Positions 26,509 through 36,909 of a stretch of 64,000 nt of DNA are shown in pieces. A program made the translations under genes and the position numbers. Origin of the DNA: Candidatus Poribacteria bacterium (lineage in GTDB: Bacteria; Poribacteria; WGA-4E; WGA-3G); the NCBI GenBank assembly GCA_022827225.1, contig JAJDTJ010000026.1:40794-104793 (forward strand), in the 5' to 3' direction. Positions within the stretch are counted from its first letter, which is position 1. Each line of letters opens with the position of its first letter. The notes under the pieces were generated by a model. That model worked only from the letters and a program-made list of their open reading frames with translations. It ran no database searches and was not told the origin of the DNA.

Positions 26509-29500
26509 ATGACAATCAAAGAAATGTATCCTAAATCGTTGTGGTTTCAGTGGATCCTCGCGTCGGTTGTGGGCATGCTTGTCTATAATACTTTTACCTA
26601 TGCAGAGGATGCCCAAGAATGGATGCCGGACACCGCATTACGTGCTGCAGTTCGCGAGGCACTCGAACTACCAGCCGAGGCACCCTTGTCCAAAGAACAC
26701 ATGCTACAGTTGGATTCCTTTTGGGCTCAAGACAAGGACATTTCTAACATAACCGGTTTAGAGTTGGCAATAAATCTTAAAGAACTCTACCTCAGCCAGA
26801 ATCCAATAGCAGATTTGGGTCCACTTGCTAACTTGACTGCCCTTAAAAGTTTACACCTCTGGACCGTCTCTTCTTCAAATACGCCACCACTTGACCTGCG
26901 TCCATTGGCAACGCTCATCAACTTAGAGGAACTCTCTCTCGGAAACAGCAGAATTTCAGATATAAGTCCGCTGGTGGGATTGACGAAACTGCAAGAATTG
27001 TATTTGTCACATAACAACATTGAAAACATTCAATCGCTGGTGGGATTAACTGAACTGCGGACATTGTCGATTGAGGGGAATCTGATAACAGATTTCACGC
27101 CACTCCGTGGAACGAGTCTTATAGAACTTGACCTGAGTAACACTTCCATAACGGATCTACATCCCTTAGCGACTCTCATCAACTTGGAGGCACTCTTTTT
27201 GGTTGGGAACGGAATTTCGGATATAAGTCCGCTGGCGGAATTAACGAAACTTCAGCACTTGGATCTCTCAAATAACGACATTGAAGACTTACGTCCACTT
27301 TCGGGACTGGCGGAACTGCGAACACTATGGATCAAGGGAAATCCAATAACAGATTTCATGCCCCTTGCCGGATTGAACCTTACAGACCTGAAATACGATG
27401 TTGTTGATGAGCCAACAGAGCAAACAGACCCTGCCGAGGCATGGATGCCGGATGCAGCATTGCGCGCCGCCGTTCGCGGAGAAATCGGACTGCTACCCGG
27501 GATCTCCTTGAGAAAAGAAAAGCTGCAAGCGGTTAGTTACATCAACGTTGCAGGTAAAGGTATTTCTAACATCACGGGTTTCGAGTTCGCAACGAATTGT
27601 AGAGAACTTGATATCAGTAGCAATCCTATAACAGACTTACGCCCGCTGTCGGAATTGACGACTCTTGAAATTTTAGATCTCTCGGATCTCTCCGCGGATA
27701 CCCTAAATCTTGACATCGGTCCGTTGGCGAGTCTTGTCAACTTAGAGGAACTCGCTCTGGAGAATAGCAGGGTTTCAGATATAAGTCCTCTGGCGGGACT
27801 AACGAAACTTCAGCACTTGGATATTTCAAATAACCAGATTTTAGACTTCAGTCCGTTGGTAGGATTGACGCAATTGTGGACGCTGCGGATTCAGGGAAAT
27901 TGGACAAGAGACCTGACACCACTGGCAGGATTGACACTCATAGATTTCCAGTACGATGAGATCTGTGAAATCCCGCCACCGGGACCCCCTGTCATCCAAC
28001 GCATTTTCACCAAGAACTACCCCGCCCTTTATGAGACACACGGCTTTGTTGCTGAAACACCAGAAGAATATGAATTTAATTCCCCTTCAATTGATCCAGA
28101 ACTTTACAATGAACGCATCACCAAGAACGACCTTTATTTTACTCGTCTTGCTTTAGATTATGTTTGGCCGCCAGACGCTCCACCGTACTCTGGACTCGGC
28201 ACACGGTTCGGTGGAAACTTAGAACGCTCGCGCACATGGCGGGAAACACAACTCGCACTCAATCCAAATCTTGTGTTTCTTGTGCAACCCATTATTCGCC
28301 CCGAATTATCCGATTTTCCTTCAGACACTAACCTGTTGCTCAGAGACACTGACGGACAACTCGTTGATTGGAGCGACGAATATCATTTTGATATCCTACG
28401 TCCAGAGGTTCAGCAATTTTTGATAGATAAGTTTGTTGGTGTAGCAGAATGCGGAGTCTATGACGGGATATTCATAGATGGTTTCCGTCATAATGGCATT
28501 GGTGATTGGGTCCATATTTACGCAGAGTTCGTAGGTAAAGGAATTACGGCTGAAGACATCATTGAGGTATATAGACACATATTCAGAAGTGTGCGCGAAA
28601 GAGTGCGTCCGGATTTCTTGATTCTCGTCAATGCGGCTGTGACGCAAACTGACAGACTCTCCGAATTTATTAACGGTGACCATATGGAAGCAGGAACACA
28701 GCATCTCACGACGTACAGAGGACTTAAGCAGCTGGAAGCAGTCTTGTCTTGGAATGAAGAGAACTTTCGAGAGCCACGCATCAATGGTTTAGAGTGCGCC
28801 GGATGGGAGGGACCAAATAACAGTCCTAAGCACCAACGCCGGATGCGGCTTACCACAACACTGAGCCTCACCCACTCCGATGGGTATGTTGATTACAAGG
28901 TGCTCTACAAAAACTCAAATGGAGGTTTTGGGCGCTACGCCCCTTGGTATGATTTTTGGGATGCTGATCTCGGACAACCTATTGGGAAAAAAGGGCAACT
29001 CTGTGACAGCTGTGATGGACTCTTTATCCGAGAGTTCACTAATGGCTGGGCGGTCTATAACCGCAGTGGGAAACCACAAAAGATTCAACTGCCGATGCAA
29101 GCTATTGGTGTTGCAAGCGGTCTTACAAGCACAATCCACATCGTCCCAGATTTAGATGGTGAGATGTATCTAAAACAGGAGACCCACATTACTGGCGATA
29201 GCACCGTCAAAGTGTTAGAGATTGAGATAGCGACACCACAGGAATCGGCATCGGAATGGATGCCGGATCCCGCATTACGCGCCGCTGTTCGGGCGGCACT
29301 TGAACTGCCCGTAGACATCCCTTTGACGAAAGAGCATATGCTACGGTTTGATGATCTCCGTGCCCAGAACAAAGGTATTTCTGACATCACGGGCTTAGAG
29401 TTCGCAACGAATCTCAGACGATTACGCCTGAGTCGAAATCCGATAACTAACCTGCGTCCACTCGCTAACTTGACGACCCTTGAAAATCTGTATCTTTCAG

Positions 29501-29913
29501 ATATCTCTCCAAATACACCGACTCTTGACATCGGTCCGTTGGCAACGCTCGTCAACTTAGAGGCACTCTCTCTGGACAGTAGCAAGATTTCGGATATTAG
29601 CCCATTGGCAAACCTGAAAAAACTAAGTATCTTGCATCTCTCAAATAATCAGATTTCGGATATAAGTCCACTGACTGGACTAACCGAATTGCGAGAGTTA
29701 TCGATCAAGGGAAATCTGGTAACAGATTTTAGTCCGCTTGGTGCTTTGAACCTTACAGAACTTCGCTCCGATGTAGATGTCAATGACGATGGCGTAATAA
29801 ATATTCAGGATTTAGTGATAGTAGCAAATGCGCTTGGCAAAGCGGAACCCGATCTCAATGGTGATGGGGTTGTGAATATTCAGGATTTGGTGATTGTCGC
29901 AAATGCGTTTTAA
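26509..29913 (+). CDS. LRR - putative glycosidase - LRR - dockerin protein
   Basis: From the ATG at 26509 this is a 1134-residue secreted protein; the TTG at 26467 would overlap the previous gene. A signal peptide is followed by two WMPD-capped LRR blocks (caps near residues 37 and 311), a GHL15-like domain (about 487-893, with YDGIFIDGF, ILVNAA and INGDHMEA), a third LRR block (cap near 916) and a dockerin pair (about 1087-1134). The glycosidase-like part is clearly related to the preceding gene and the LRR part to the sigma-LRR gene, so the protein is a mosaic of the two neighbours. It probably acts outside the cell; substrate unknown. Confidence 0.7.
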   Translation: MTIKEMYPKSLWFQWILASVVGMLVYNTFTYAEDAQEWMPDTALRAAVREALELPAEAPLSKEHMLQLDSFWAQDKDISNITGLELAINLKELYLSQNPIADLGPLANLTALKSLHLWTVSSSNTPPLDLRPLATLINLEELSLGNSRISDISPLVGLTKLQELYLSHNNIENIQSLVGLTELRTLSIEGNLITDFTPLRGTSLIELDLSNTSITDLHPLATLINLEALFLVGNGISDISPLAELTKLQHLDLSNNDIEDLRPLSGLAELRTLWIKGNPITDFMPLAGLNLTDLKYDVVDEPTEQTDPAEAWMPDAALRAAVRGEIGLLPGISLRKEKLQAVSYINVAGKGISNITGFEFATNCRELDISSNPITDLRPLSELTTLEILDLSDLSADTLNLDIGPLASLVNLEELALENSRVSDISPLAGLTKLQHLDISNNQILDFSPLVGLTQLWTLRIQGNWTRDLTPLAGLTLIDFQYDEICEIPPPGPPVIQRIFTKNYPALYETHGFVAETPEEYEFNSPSIDPELYNERITKNDLYFTRLALDYVWPPDAPPYSGLGTRFGGNLERSRTWRETQLALNPNLVFLVQPIIRPELSDFPSDTNLLLRDTDGQLVDWSDEYHFDILRPEVQQFLIDKFVGVAECGVYDGIFIDGFRHNGIGDWVHIYAEFVGKGITAEDIIEVYRHIFRSVRERVRPDFLILVNAAVTQTDRLSEFINGDHMEAGTQHLTTYRGLKQLEAVLSWNEENFREPRINGLECAGWEGPNNSPKHQRRMRLTTTLSLTHSDGYVDYKVLYKNSNGGFGRYAPWYDFWDADLGQPIGKKGQLCDSCDGLFIREFTNGWAVYNRSGKPQKIQLPMQAIGVASGLTSTIHIVPDLDGEMYLKQETHITGDSTVKVLEIEIATPQESASEWMPDPALRAAVRAALELPVDIPLTKEHMLRFDDLRAQNKGISDITGLEFATNLRRLRLSRNPITNLRPLANLTTLENLYLSDISPNTPTLDIGPLATLVNLEALSLDSSKISDISPLANLKKLSILHLSNNQISDISPLTGLTELRELSIKGNLVTDFSPLGALNLTELRSDVDVNDDGVINIQDLVIVANALGKAEPDLNGDGVVNIQDLVIVANAF

Positions 29914-29929
29914 GTAAGGAGACTATTCT

Positions 29930-32900
29930 ATGACAATAAGAAAAATATTTGGTAGATCGTTATGGTTTCAGTTGATGTTCGTTTTTATTATTGGCATGTT
30001 TGTCTACAATGCTTCTATCTACGCAGAAAATGCCGAGGGTTGGATGCCGGATCCTGCACTCCGACAGGCAATCCGTGAAGAACTTAAACTACCAGCAGAC
30101 AAACCCTTGACGAAAGAGAAAATGCTACAACTGACGAGATTGTACGCGATAGAAAAAGATATTGTGAATGTCCAAGGCTTAGAATTTGCGGTGAACCTAA
30201 CAGGACTCGATTTAGCCGGTAACGCCATAAAAGACATCAGTCCGCTTCAGAGTCTGACGCAACTGACGCACCTGGGTCTGGGTTCTACCAACCTGTCGGA
30301 TCTATCGCCATTAGCTTCTCTGACAGCCCTTATAGACTTAGATTTAGGAGACAACCAGCTCTCAGATTTATCGCCACTCTCCGCACTAACAGCCCTTACG
30401 AAATTGGATTTACAATACAATCAAATCTCAGATTTATCACCATTAGCCGATCTGATATCCCTGAGAGATATAAACTTGATAAATAACCCGATCAGCGATT
30501 TAGGTCCACTTTCAAATCTCACGAATTTAGAAGTGTTAGATATTTATTATGGTAAAGTTTTAGATGTGTCTCCGCTTGCCGGTCTTGAGAAACTTCCGAT
30601 ATTAGTAATGCACCCCGCATTGCGTGCCGTAGTCCGCCAGGAACTTCGTTTGTCTAATGTAGTGCCCTTGACCAAAGACAATATTAAACAACTAACAAGA
30701 TTGCATGCGTGGAAAAAAGGCATTGTGAATATACAAGGCTTAGAATTTGCGGTAAACCTGACTGAACTTGAATTAGCCGGTAACCCCATAGAAGACATCA
30801 GTCCTCTTCGGGGGTTGATGCAGCTGACACACCTGGGTTTAGGTGCTACCAACCTGTCAGTTTCAGATTTATCACTGCTCTCCACACTAACATCCCTGAG
30901 GTATTTAGCTTTATGGGACAATCAAATCTCAGATTTATCACCATTAGCTTCTCTGACATCTCTTGTAGGTCTGGATTTAGGGGGTAATCAGATATCAGAC
31001 TTATCGCCACTCTCCAAACTTACAGACCTTGTAGAGCTGGCTTTAGGTGACAATCAAATCTCAGATATATCACCACTCTCCGCGCTGATAGAACTCAGAA
31101 ATTTAAGCTTGAGTAATAATCCGCTCAGTGATTTAAGCCCACTTTCAAATCTCATTAATTTAGAAGTATTGGAGCTCGCTTATTGTAAAGTTTCAGATGT
31201 ATCTCCGCTTGCGGGTCTTGTGAATCTTCGGGTATTAACAATGCACCACAATTTGACGAGAGATTTCACACCCCTTGCAGGGCTGACGAATCTAACAGAC
31301 TTTGACAACGGTGGCATCTGTGAGATTGCCCCGCTTCCGCCACCTGTTACAGAACGCATTGAGAATAGAACCTTCCCTTCAATAGCGTTGCCAGCACACA
31401 GCCTTCTCCACAATACAGAGCCTATAAGGTGGCTGACTCGGTGGGCCGATCCCGATATCTACTATGATGTCGCAACGAAACACGATGTGTATCATTACGC
31501 ACTTCTTTTCAGTTTGAGTTGGCAGTTAACACCGACAGAACTTACCGAGGGTTTATCAACACGACTTGTTGGACAGCCTGAGTCCGTAATGGACGAATAC
31601 AAAAAATACGCCCAAGGTAATCCTAATATGCTTTTCATACCTGCGATAGGGATCGGTATTTACGGCGGATTGGATGAATTGCCTCCAGATTCAGGTTTTT
31701 GGCTGAGAGATGCCGATGGGCAAGTCATCGAAAATGGGGTGCCTTGGGGTGAATACACGCTTGACATCCTAAATCCAGAAGTTCAACAACTCGTCATAGA
31801 ACGTGTTGTTGGAATTGCGGAATGTGGATATTTTCATGGTGTTATGTTCGATACGTGGGATGCTTACCATTTTGGTATCTATGAGGATCTCTACAACATT
31901 GGAAACGAAGAAGTTATACATGCATATATAACCGTCTTAAAAGGCATACGGGAACGTGTCCGAGATGACTTCCTTATACTCGTCAATAGAGGCGAGAGAA
32001 AATCGTCACGCTATGCTGAGTGGATCAACGGGAGTTTCATGGAAACAAAAGTGGACTATTCAGATGGTTACACTTATGGCGGACTTATTGAGATTGAAGA
32101 TGCGCTCTCTTGGAATGAGAAGCATCTGCGTGAACCCAGAATCAATATATTACAAGGAGAAGGTGTTGTGGACCAACCTATCGGTAGTCCTGATAACCTA
32201 CGCTGGATGCGAGTCTTTACAACGATGTCTCTTACACACTCTGATGGCTATTGCATTTTCAGATCATCAGTGCTTGGTGAATATTCAAATGAAGGAATTC
32301 ATGACGGGTCACACATCTGGTATGATTTCTGGAGTGTCGATCTCGGAAAACCTGTTGGGGAGAAGGGACAACTTTGTGACGGATGTGACGGACTCTTTAT
32401 CCGGGAGTTCACTAACGGATGGGCAGTCTATAACCGCAGTGGACAAGCACAAAAAATCCAACTCCCGACACAAGTCACCGGTGTCGCAAGTGGTATCACA
32501 AGCACAACACACATCGTCCCAGATTTAGATGGCGAGATGTATCTGAAACAGGAAACCAACACTATCGCCGATGGCACCGTTAAAGTGTTAGACATAGAAC
32601 TTGCGATAGAGGACTTATCAGAATGGATGCCGGATGCCGCGTTGCAGGCAGTGGTTCGGGAGGCACTCGAAGAACTCGGACTACCCGCATCAGCACCGTT
32701 GACGAAAGAGAAGATGCTACAATTGACTGCTCTGATAGCAAATCACAAAGGCATTGTTGATATAACAGGGTTAGAGTTTGCAATGAACTTGAGAGAACTG
32801 CACCTTGGGGGTAGAAATCGTATCACAGACCTCCGTCCACTCGCGAACTTAAAAAATCTCACCCATTTACATATCTGGCATCGTGAGGTAGCGGACATGC

Positions 32901-33376
32901 CTCCGGTTACAAATCTGGATATAAGTCCACTATCAGGACTTATCAACTTAGAGTCCCTCGTCCTTGAAAATAGTGGTATTTCGGATATAAGTCTACTTAG
33001 GGAACTGAAAGCACTTCAAGGTTTAGGACTTTCAGCTAACAACATTGAGGACATCAGTCCGTTGGCAGGACTGAAAAAACTCCAACGTTTGGATATTTCA
33101 GATAACAATATAGAAGACCTTAGTCCGCTGGCGGGGCTCACAAATCTATCGGAGTTGCGGATTGAGAACAATCCGGCAACAGATTTCAGTCCGCTTGATG
33201 CTTTGAATCTTACGGACTTTCGGTCGGATGTTGATGTGAACGAAGATGGTGTTGTGAATATTCTGGATTTAGTTACAGTCGCGAATGCGTTTGGTGAAGC
33301 AGAACCTGATCTCAATGGCGATGGTGTTGTGAATATCCAAGACTTAGTGATTATAGCGAATGCATTTGGTGACTAA
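29930..33376 (+). CDS. LRR - putative glycosidase - LRR - dockerin protein, second copy
   Basis: This 1148-residue paralogue of the preceding gene has the same order: signal peptide, LRR blocks (a WMPD cap near residue 38 and a degenerate cap HPALRAVVR near 227), a GHL15-like domain (about 467-877, with HGVMFDTWD, ILVNRG and INGSFMET), a capped LRR block (near 898) and a dockerin pair (about 1100-1148). The N-terminal LRR repeats have expanded differently from those of the first copy. AAGGAG precedes the ATG. The gap between the two genes is only 16 nt, so they are co-transcribed. Confidence 0.7.
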   Translation: MTIRKIFGRSLWFQLMFVFIIGMFVYNASIYAENAEGWMPDPALRQAIREELKLPADKPLTKEKMLQLTRLYAIEKDIVNVQGLEFAVNLTGLDLAGNAIKDISPLQSLTQLTHLGLGSTNLSDLSPLASLTALIDLDLGDNQLSDLSPLSALTALTKLDLQYNQISDLSPLADLISLRDINLINNPISDLGPLSNLTNLEVLDIYYGKVLDVSPLAGLEKLPILVMHPALRAVVRQELRLSNVVPLTKDNIKQLTRLHAWKKGIVNIQGLEFAVNLTELELAGNPIEDISPLRGLMQLTHLGLGATNLSVSDLSLLSTLTSLRYLALWDNQISDLSPLASLTSLVGLDLGGNQISDLSPLSKLTDLVELALGDNQISDISPLSALIELRNLSLSNNPLSDLSPLSNLINLEVLELAYCKVSDVSPLAGLVNLRVLTMHHNLTRDFTPLAGLTNLTDFDNGGICEIAPLPPPVTERIENRTFPSIALPAHSLLHNTEPIRWLTRWADPDIYYDVATKHDVYHYALLFSLSWQLTPTELTEGLSTRLVGQPESVMDEYKKYAQGNPNMLFIPAIGIGIYGGLDELPPDSGFWLRDADGQVIENGVPWGEYTLDILNPEVQQLVIERVVGIAECGYFHGVMFDTWDAYHFGIYEDLYNIGNEEVIHAYITVLKGIRERVRDDFLILVNRGERKSSRYAEWINGSFMETKVDYSDGYTYGGLIEIEDALSWNEKHLREPRINILQGEGVVDQPIGSPDNLRWMRVFTTMSLTHSDGYCIFRSSVLGEYSNEGIHDGSHIWYDFWSVDLGKPVGEKGQLCDGCDGLFIREFTNGWAVYNRSGQAQKIQLPTQVTGVASGITSTTHIVPDLDGEMYLKQETNTIADGTVKVLDIELAIEDLSEWMPDAALQAVVREALEELGLPASAPLTKEKMLQLTALIANHKGIVDITGLEFAMNLRELHLGGRNRITDLRPLANLKNLTHLHIWHREVADMPPVTNLDISPLSGLINLESLVLENSGISDISLLRELKALQGLGLSANNIEDISPLAGLKKLQRLDISDNNIEDLSPLAGLTNLSELRIENNPATDFSPLDALNLTDFRSDVDVNEDGVVNILDLVTVANAFGEAEPDLNGDGVVNIQDLVIIANAFGD

Positions 33377-33573
33377 TACCTCACATTGTAGACGCCCAAC
33401 TTTGTCAGCACTCTTTTTCTCGGCATCGAGGATTCGTGTTTATTTTCTGAGTATGTGTGTTATAGTCGCGCGATCGGTGTAATCCGGCAACCAACACTCT
33501 TTGTAAGTCCCAAAACATTTCAGATATACTATTTGATACTGGAATTTACAATTAATGGGACACGACTCTGAGG

Positions 33574-33588
33574 GCGAGGGAACCTCGC
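33574..33588. repeat. REP-like palindrome (GCGAGG-GAA-CCTCGC)
   Basis: A perfect 6-bp stem with a GAA loop sits inside a larger imperfect palindrome ending CTCCTAC. The same core (GTAGG..CGAGG..CCTC..CTAC) is found inside rsmA at 40868-40894. It could also act as terminator for the upstream LRR genes. Confidence 0.55.
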
Positions 33589-33610
33589 TCCTACGGCGCA
33601 TAGCGTACTT

Positions 33611-33724
33611 ATACCATTTCTAATTGAAAATGTCTCTTTTTTGTACCACAAACTTCCAGTTTGTGTCCCGAAAATAACGACCATAATAACCGCCTAATGA
33701 GACAATAATTTATAGAAATGGTAT
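33611..33724. mobile_element. 114-bp MITE-like element
   Basis: Terminal inverted repeats ATACCATTTCT (33611-33621) and AGAAATGGTAT (33714-33724) are perfect over 11 bp and continue imperfectly inward to TGTCTC/GAGACA. A perfect internal hairpin ACAAACT-TCC-AGTTTGT is at 33648-33664. There is no ORF inside. The rest of the 33377-33812 spacer holds no gene; an AT-rich TTTACTATAA motif near 33763-33772 resembles the IS630-type end seen at 63860-63885. Confidence 0.6.
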
Positions 33725-33812
33725 TACCAGATCGTTGAAATGTCTTTTTAATTCTAAACTTTACTATAACTTCTTATTCAAATCCTAACGTTTCACATTC
33801 AGGAGGCATGTA

Positions 33813-35774
33813 ATGAAAAAATACGCAACGATAAAAAACAGGAACATTCTGACCGTTTTAATACTCATTCTCTTTTCAACGTTCTTTCTTCCTACGGTTT
33901 TTGCCCAAGATTCACACCAGTGGCGTTTACCCGAAGGCGCGATAGAATGGTTCGGGAAGGGGCGCATCTACGATATACAGTATTCACCAGATGGCACGCG
34001 ACTCGCTGTCGCCACCGCTATCGGAATTTGGATATACGATGCAACGACCTATCAACCTCTTCATTTCCTGAAGAAACACGAAGACCTTGTTGAACGTATC
34101 GTTTTCAGTCCGGACGGGAGCCTCCTCGCAAGTGAGGAACGATTCGACAAAATCCATCTTTGGGATGTCAACACAGGAAAACATAAATATAAGCTTGACC
34201 ACCGGGGCGGTATCAAACATTTCGACTTCAGTGCGGATGGAGGAACACTCGTGACATTGGGTAGGGGGAGCCCATTCATAAGTACCATTCTTTATCACGT
34301 AGATTCAGGCACTGAAAAGCAGGTCAAAGATATGCGCATGAATGATATAGACTTTGTTCAGGCTTACCATAAGACCTTCGATCGGAATAATAATATACTG
34401 GCGACTGGGGAATTGGATAACACAATCTATTTGTGGGATTTAGGTGAAGGTGTACGCAAGAAGACTTTTGAAGGAGACAGCGGAAGTCTTTATAGCCTCG
34501 CGTTCAGTCCGGATGGCAAAACAGTGGCGGGCGGCGGTGAAAGCTACCCGCAAGAGGGCGAAGATGGGCATTTCCGTAGTGAAGGGAGGCTTGATGTGTG
34601 GGACGTGGTGAAAGGAAAACGGAAACATAAATTTTCTGGTGAAAACATGTTTAGTATTCGGAGTCTCGCCTTTAGTCCGGACAGCAGTCTATTAACCGGG
34701 GGCGATCAGTTCGGGCGGATCCACTTAGTGGATCCAAACACAGGCAAATACATAAAAAAACTTGAAGGGCATAGCGATGAAGTTGAGGCTATCTCCTTTA
34801 GTTCTGATATGCGGACGTTTGCGAGTGGCAGTATAGACGGCACCCTCTATATTTGGGATGTCGCGTCCGGGGGAAAAAAACTGACAATTGACGGATTTTT
34901 CAATCCGCTCACAAGTGCCGGCAGTTTCGGCGTGAGTGCGGATGGCAAAACAATCGCTACATGGGGCAGCAGTCAGGGGAGCTGTTTATGGAATGCGACA
35001 GCGGGTGAACGTAGAAAAACGCCTATCAAGAGTTCATTCGGGCATCATCACTTCGGGGGTTCCCCGTATGATAAGGACGGAAATTTCATTTTAACTAAGA
35101 AGGCTGATTGGTTCACGTGGGATCGAGGCGAAGTAGAACCAACGCTTTTCACCTTACAATCTCCGTCAGGTATTTTGAGTTACGCCTTTAGCCCGGATAG
35201 AAATACAATCATAATTGGGAATGCGGATGGGACCTTCCGAATGTTTGATATGAATAGACGAGACTATCAAAAGCAGTACATCGCGGCGCACAAGGGCGGT
35301 GTCGTAGGTGTGGCATACAGCCCGGATGGCAAAACGATCGTCAGTGCGAGTGCGGATAAGACTATCAAATTGTGGGACGCGAACACGATTACGGAAAGGC
35401 AAGTCTTTTCAGGTGATATGGACACCGTCACAGATATGGCGTTGCGTCCGGATGGCAAAACCATCGCTGCTGTAGATAACACGGCAACGATCTACCTGTG
35501 GGATATGGAGACAAGCGCGCAAAAGAAGTTGCGCACAGCGCATGCAGCGGGTGTCTTAAGTGTTGCGTTCAGTGCGGATGGGAAACGACTTGCGGTTGGC
35601 GGTGTAGATGGTGCTGTCACTGTTTTAGATGCGGCATCAGGCACATCTCAACAGCGGTTCACGGGGCATAAAAGTCAGGTGAAGGTTGTCGGGTTCGCCG
35701 CGGACGGGAAAGTGCTTGCAAGTATGAGTGATGATGGTATTCTCTTTTTGTGGGATGTTGCTGCCACAGAATAG
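33813..35774 (+). CDS. Secreted WD40-repeat beta-propeller protein
   Basis: The 653-residue protein has a signal peptide (about 1-31, ending VFAQ) and about 13 WD40-like repeats with FSPDGKTVAGG-type wording and LWD or IWD ends. Several repeats in the middle (about residues 170-420) are degenerate. It resembles the WD40 gene at 13200 in its first 60 residues (GRIYDIQYSPDGTRLAVA, IGIWIYDATTY), so the two share ancestry. AGGAGG precedes the ATG. It likely acts as an extracytoplasmic binding scaffold. Confidence 0.85.
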   Translation: MKKYATIKNRNILTVLILILFSTFFLPTVFAQDSHQWRLPEGAIEWFGKGRIYDIQYSPDGTRLAVATAIGIWIYDATTYQPLHFLKKHEDLVERIVFSPDGSLLASEERFDKIHLWDVNTGKHKYKLDHRGGIKHFDFSADGGTLVTLGRGSPFISTILYHVDSGTEKQVKDMRMNDIDFVQAYHKTFDRNNNILATGELDNTIYLWDLGEGVRKKTFEGDSGSLYSLAFSPDGKTVAGGGESYPQEGEDGHFRSEGRLDVWDVVKGKRKHKFSGENMFSIRSLAFSPDSSLLTGGDQFGRIHLVDPNTGKYIKKLEGHSDEVEAISFSSDMRTFASGSIDGTLYIWDVASGGKKLTIDGFFNPLTSAGSFGVSADGKTIATWGSSQGSCLWNATAGERRKTPIKSSFGHHHFGGSPYDKDGNFILTKKADWFTWDRGEVEPTLFTLQSPSGILSYAFSPDRNTIIIGNADGTFRMFDMNRRDYQKQYIAAHKGGVVGVAYSPDGKTIVSASADKTIKLWDANTITERQVFSGDMDTVTDMALRPDGKTIAAVDNTATIYLWDMETSAQKKLRTAHAAGVLSVAFSADGKRLAVGGVDGAVTVLDAASGTSQQRFTGHKSQVKVVGFAADGKVLASMSDDGILFLWDVAATE

Positions 35775-35887
35775 GCTGTGTTTTGTATGTAGTTATTTCT
35801 GCACAAGATTTAGCAAAACCGGCTGAAGCAAAAAGGTGGATACCACCAGAAGCCACGTAAAGTATCCACCTCATCTGTCCAACGCCT

Positions 35888-36658
35888 TCAAATATTTGAA
35901 CGGGACTGACACCCATCAACGTTCACACATGCCCCTGTTACAAGGCTTGCGCGCTCTGATGCGAGGAAAACGACGACGTTCGCGATTTCTTCCGGCTTGC
36001 CGAACCTACCGAGCGGCATTTCGCTTTCCACAAATGCGTCCATCGCTTCTGGATCCGCGGCTATGCGGCGCGCCCAACCACCCCCTGGAAAGAGGATTGA
36101 ACCGGGAGCAACACTATTCACACGGATATTGTCCGGTGCGAGTTCTTTCGCCAATGACTTCGTCATGCTAATCTCAGCGGCTTTCGCGGCGTTATAAGTG
36201 ATGTGTCCGCCACCCTCTCTGCCGTAGATAGAGGTTATCATGAGGATCACGCCACCGCCCTGTTCCTTCATTTGAGGGATTGCGAGTCGGTTAACGCGTG
36301 CTGCAGATACCAAGTTCAGATCAAGGATTTCGTGCCATTCGGTATCAGAAATATCTTCGAGAGGGGTCCATCGGCTACCCCCGACGTTGTTTACCACAAC
36401 ATCAATCCTGCCGTAAGTCTCTACTGTTTCCGACACAAATGCTTCGACCTGTTCCGTATCTGTAACATCTGTCTGTTTGGCGAAAACCGCCGTGCCTTTC
36501 GCAGTCAGTTCATTTGTCACACTTTCGAGTGTCTCTTCGGTCCTGCCACAGATGCTGAGTCGTGCGCCTTCTTCAGCGAATCCGTGTGCGATGGCGCGCC
36601 CGATCCCGCGGCTCGCCCCTGTTACAACGACTATCTTATCTTTTAATCCTAAATCCAT
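35888..36658 (-). CDS. Short-chain dehydrogenase/reductase (SDR)
   Basis: The 256-residue classical SDR has TGASRGIG for NAD(P) binding (about residue 14), NNVGG, an active-site Ser in MITSIYG, and YNAAK as the catalytic YxxxK. The end VTGACVNVDGC is the usual GxxxxVDGG-type C-terminus. It oxidises or reduces an unknown hydroxy/keto substrate. It is a single minus-strand gene, convergent with the WD40 gene. Confidence 0.9.
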   Translation of the reverse strand: MDLGLKDKIVVVTGASRGIGRAIAHGFAEEGARLSICGRTEETLESVTNELTAKGTAVFAKQTDVTDTEQVEAFVSETVETYGRIDVVVNNVGGSRWTPLEDISDTEWHEILDLNLVSAARVNRLAIPQMKEQGGGVILMITSIYGREGGGHITYNAAKAAEISMTKSLAKELAPDNIRVNSVAPGSILFPGGGWARRIAADPEAMDAFVESEMPLGRFGKPEEIANVVVFLASERASLVTGACVNVDGCQSRSNI

Positions 36659-36828
36659 CAGATTCCATATCCTTTTTTTGTAATGTGAGATTGAAAACGA
36701 TACCGTAATATTTCTATGTTGCTATTATAGCCGAGAACCTTTGAAATGTCAACAGGATAGTTGTCAGCTTGTCAGCAGTCAAAAGTTTCCGTGTATCAAT
36801 CTGACAACCTCTGACGATAAAAATACAC

Positions 36829-36858
36829 TTGACAACCTAACAACGATTGTGTTAAAAT
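36829..36858 (+). promoter_or_regulatory. Strong sigma-70-type promoter before the ferredoxin-gmk genes
   Basis: TTGACA (36829-36834, perfect -35) and TAAAAT (36853-36858, 5/6 -10) are 18 nt apart. The -10 box is about 51 nt upstream of the ferredoxin ATG. Confidence 0.65.
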
Positions 36859-36909
36859 ATATGTGTTTAGACGAATAGAAAAATTGAATAAAAAAACAGG
36901 AAAAGACCT

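Noticed and set aside
22043..33376. Numerous minus-strand open frames opposite the LRR genes
   Set aside because: They are regular shadows of the LRR coding pattern, without ribosome-binding sites or known domains.
25023..33376. Classical cellulosome cluster
   Set aside because: Dockerins are present, but there is no cohesin, scaffoldin or typical cellulase in the window.
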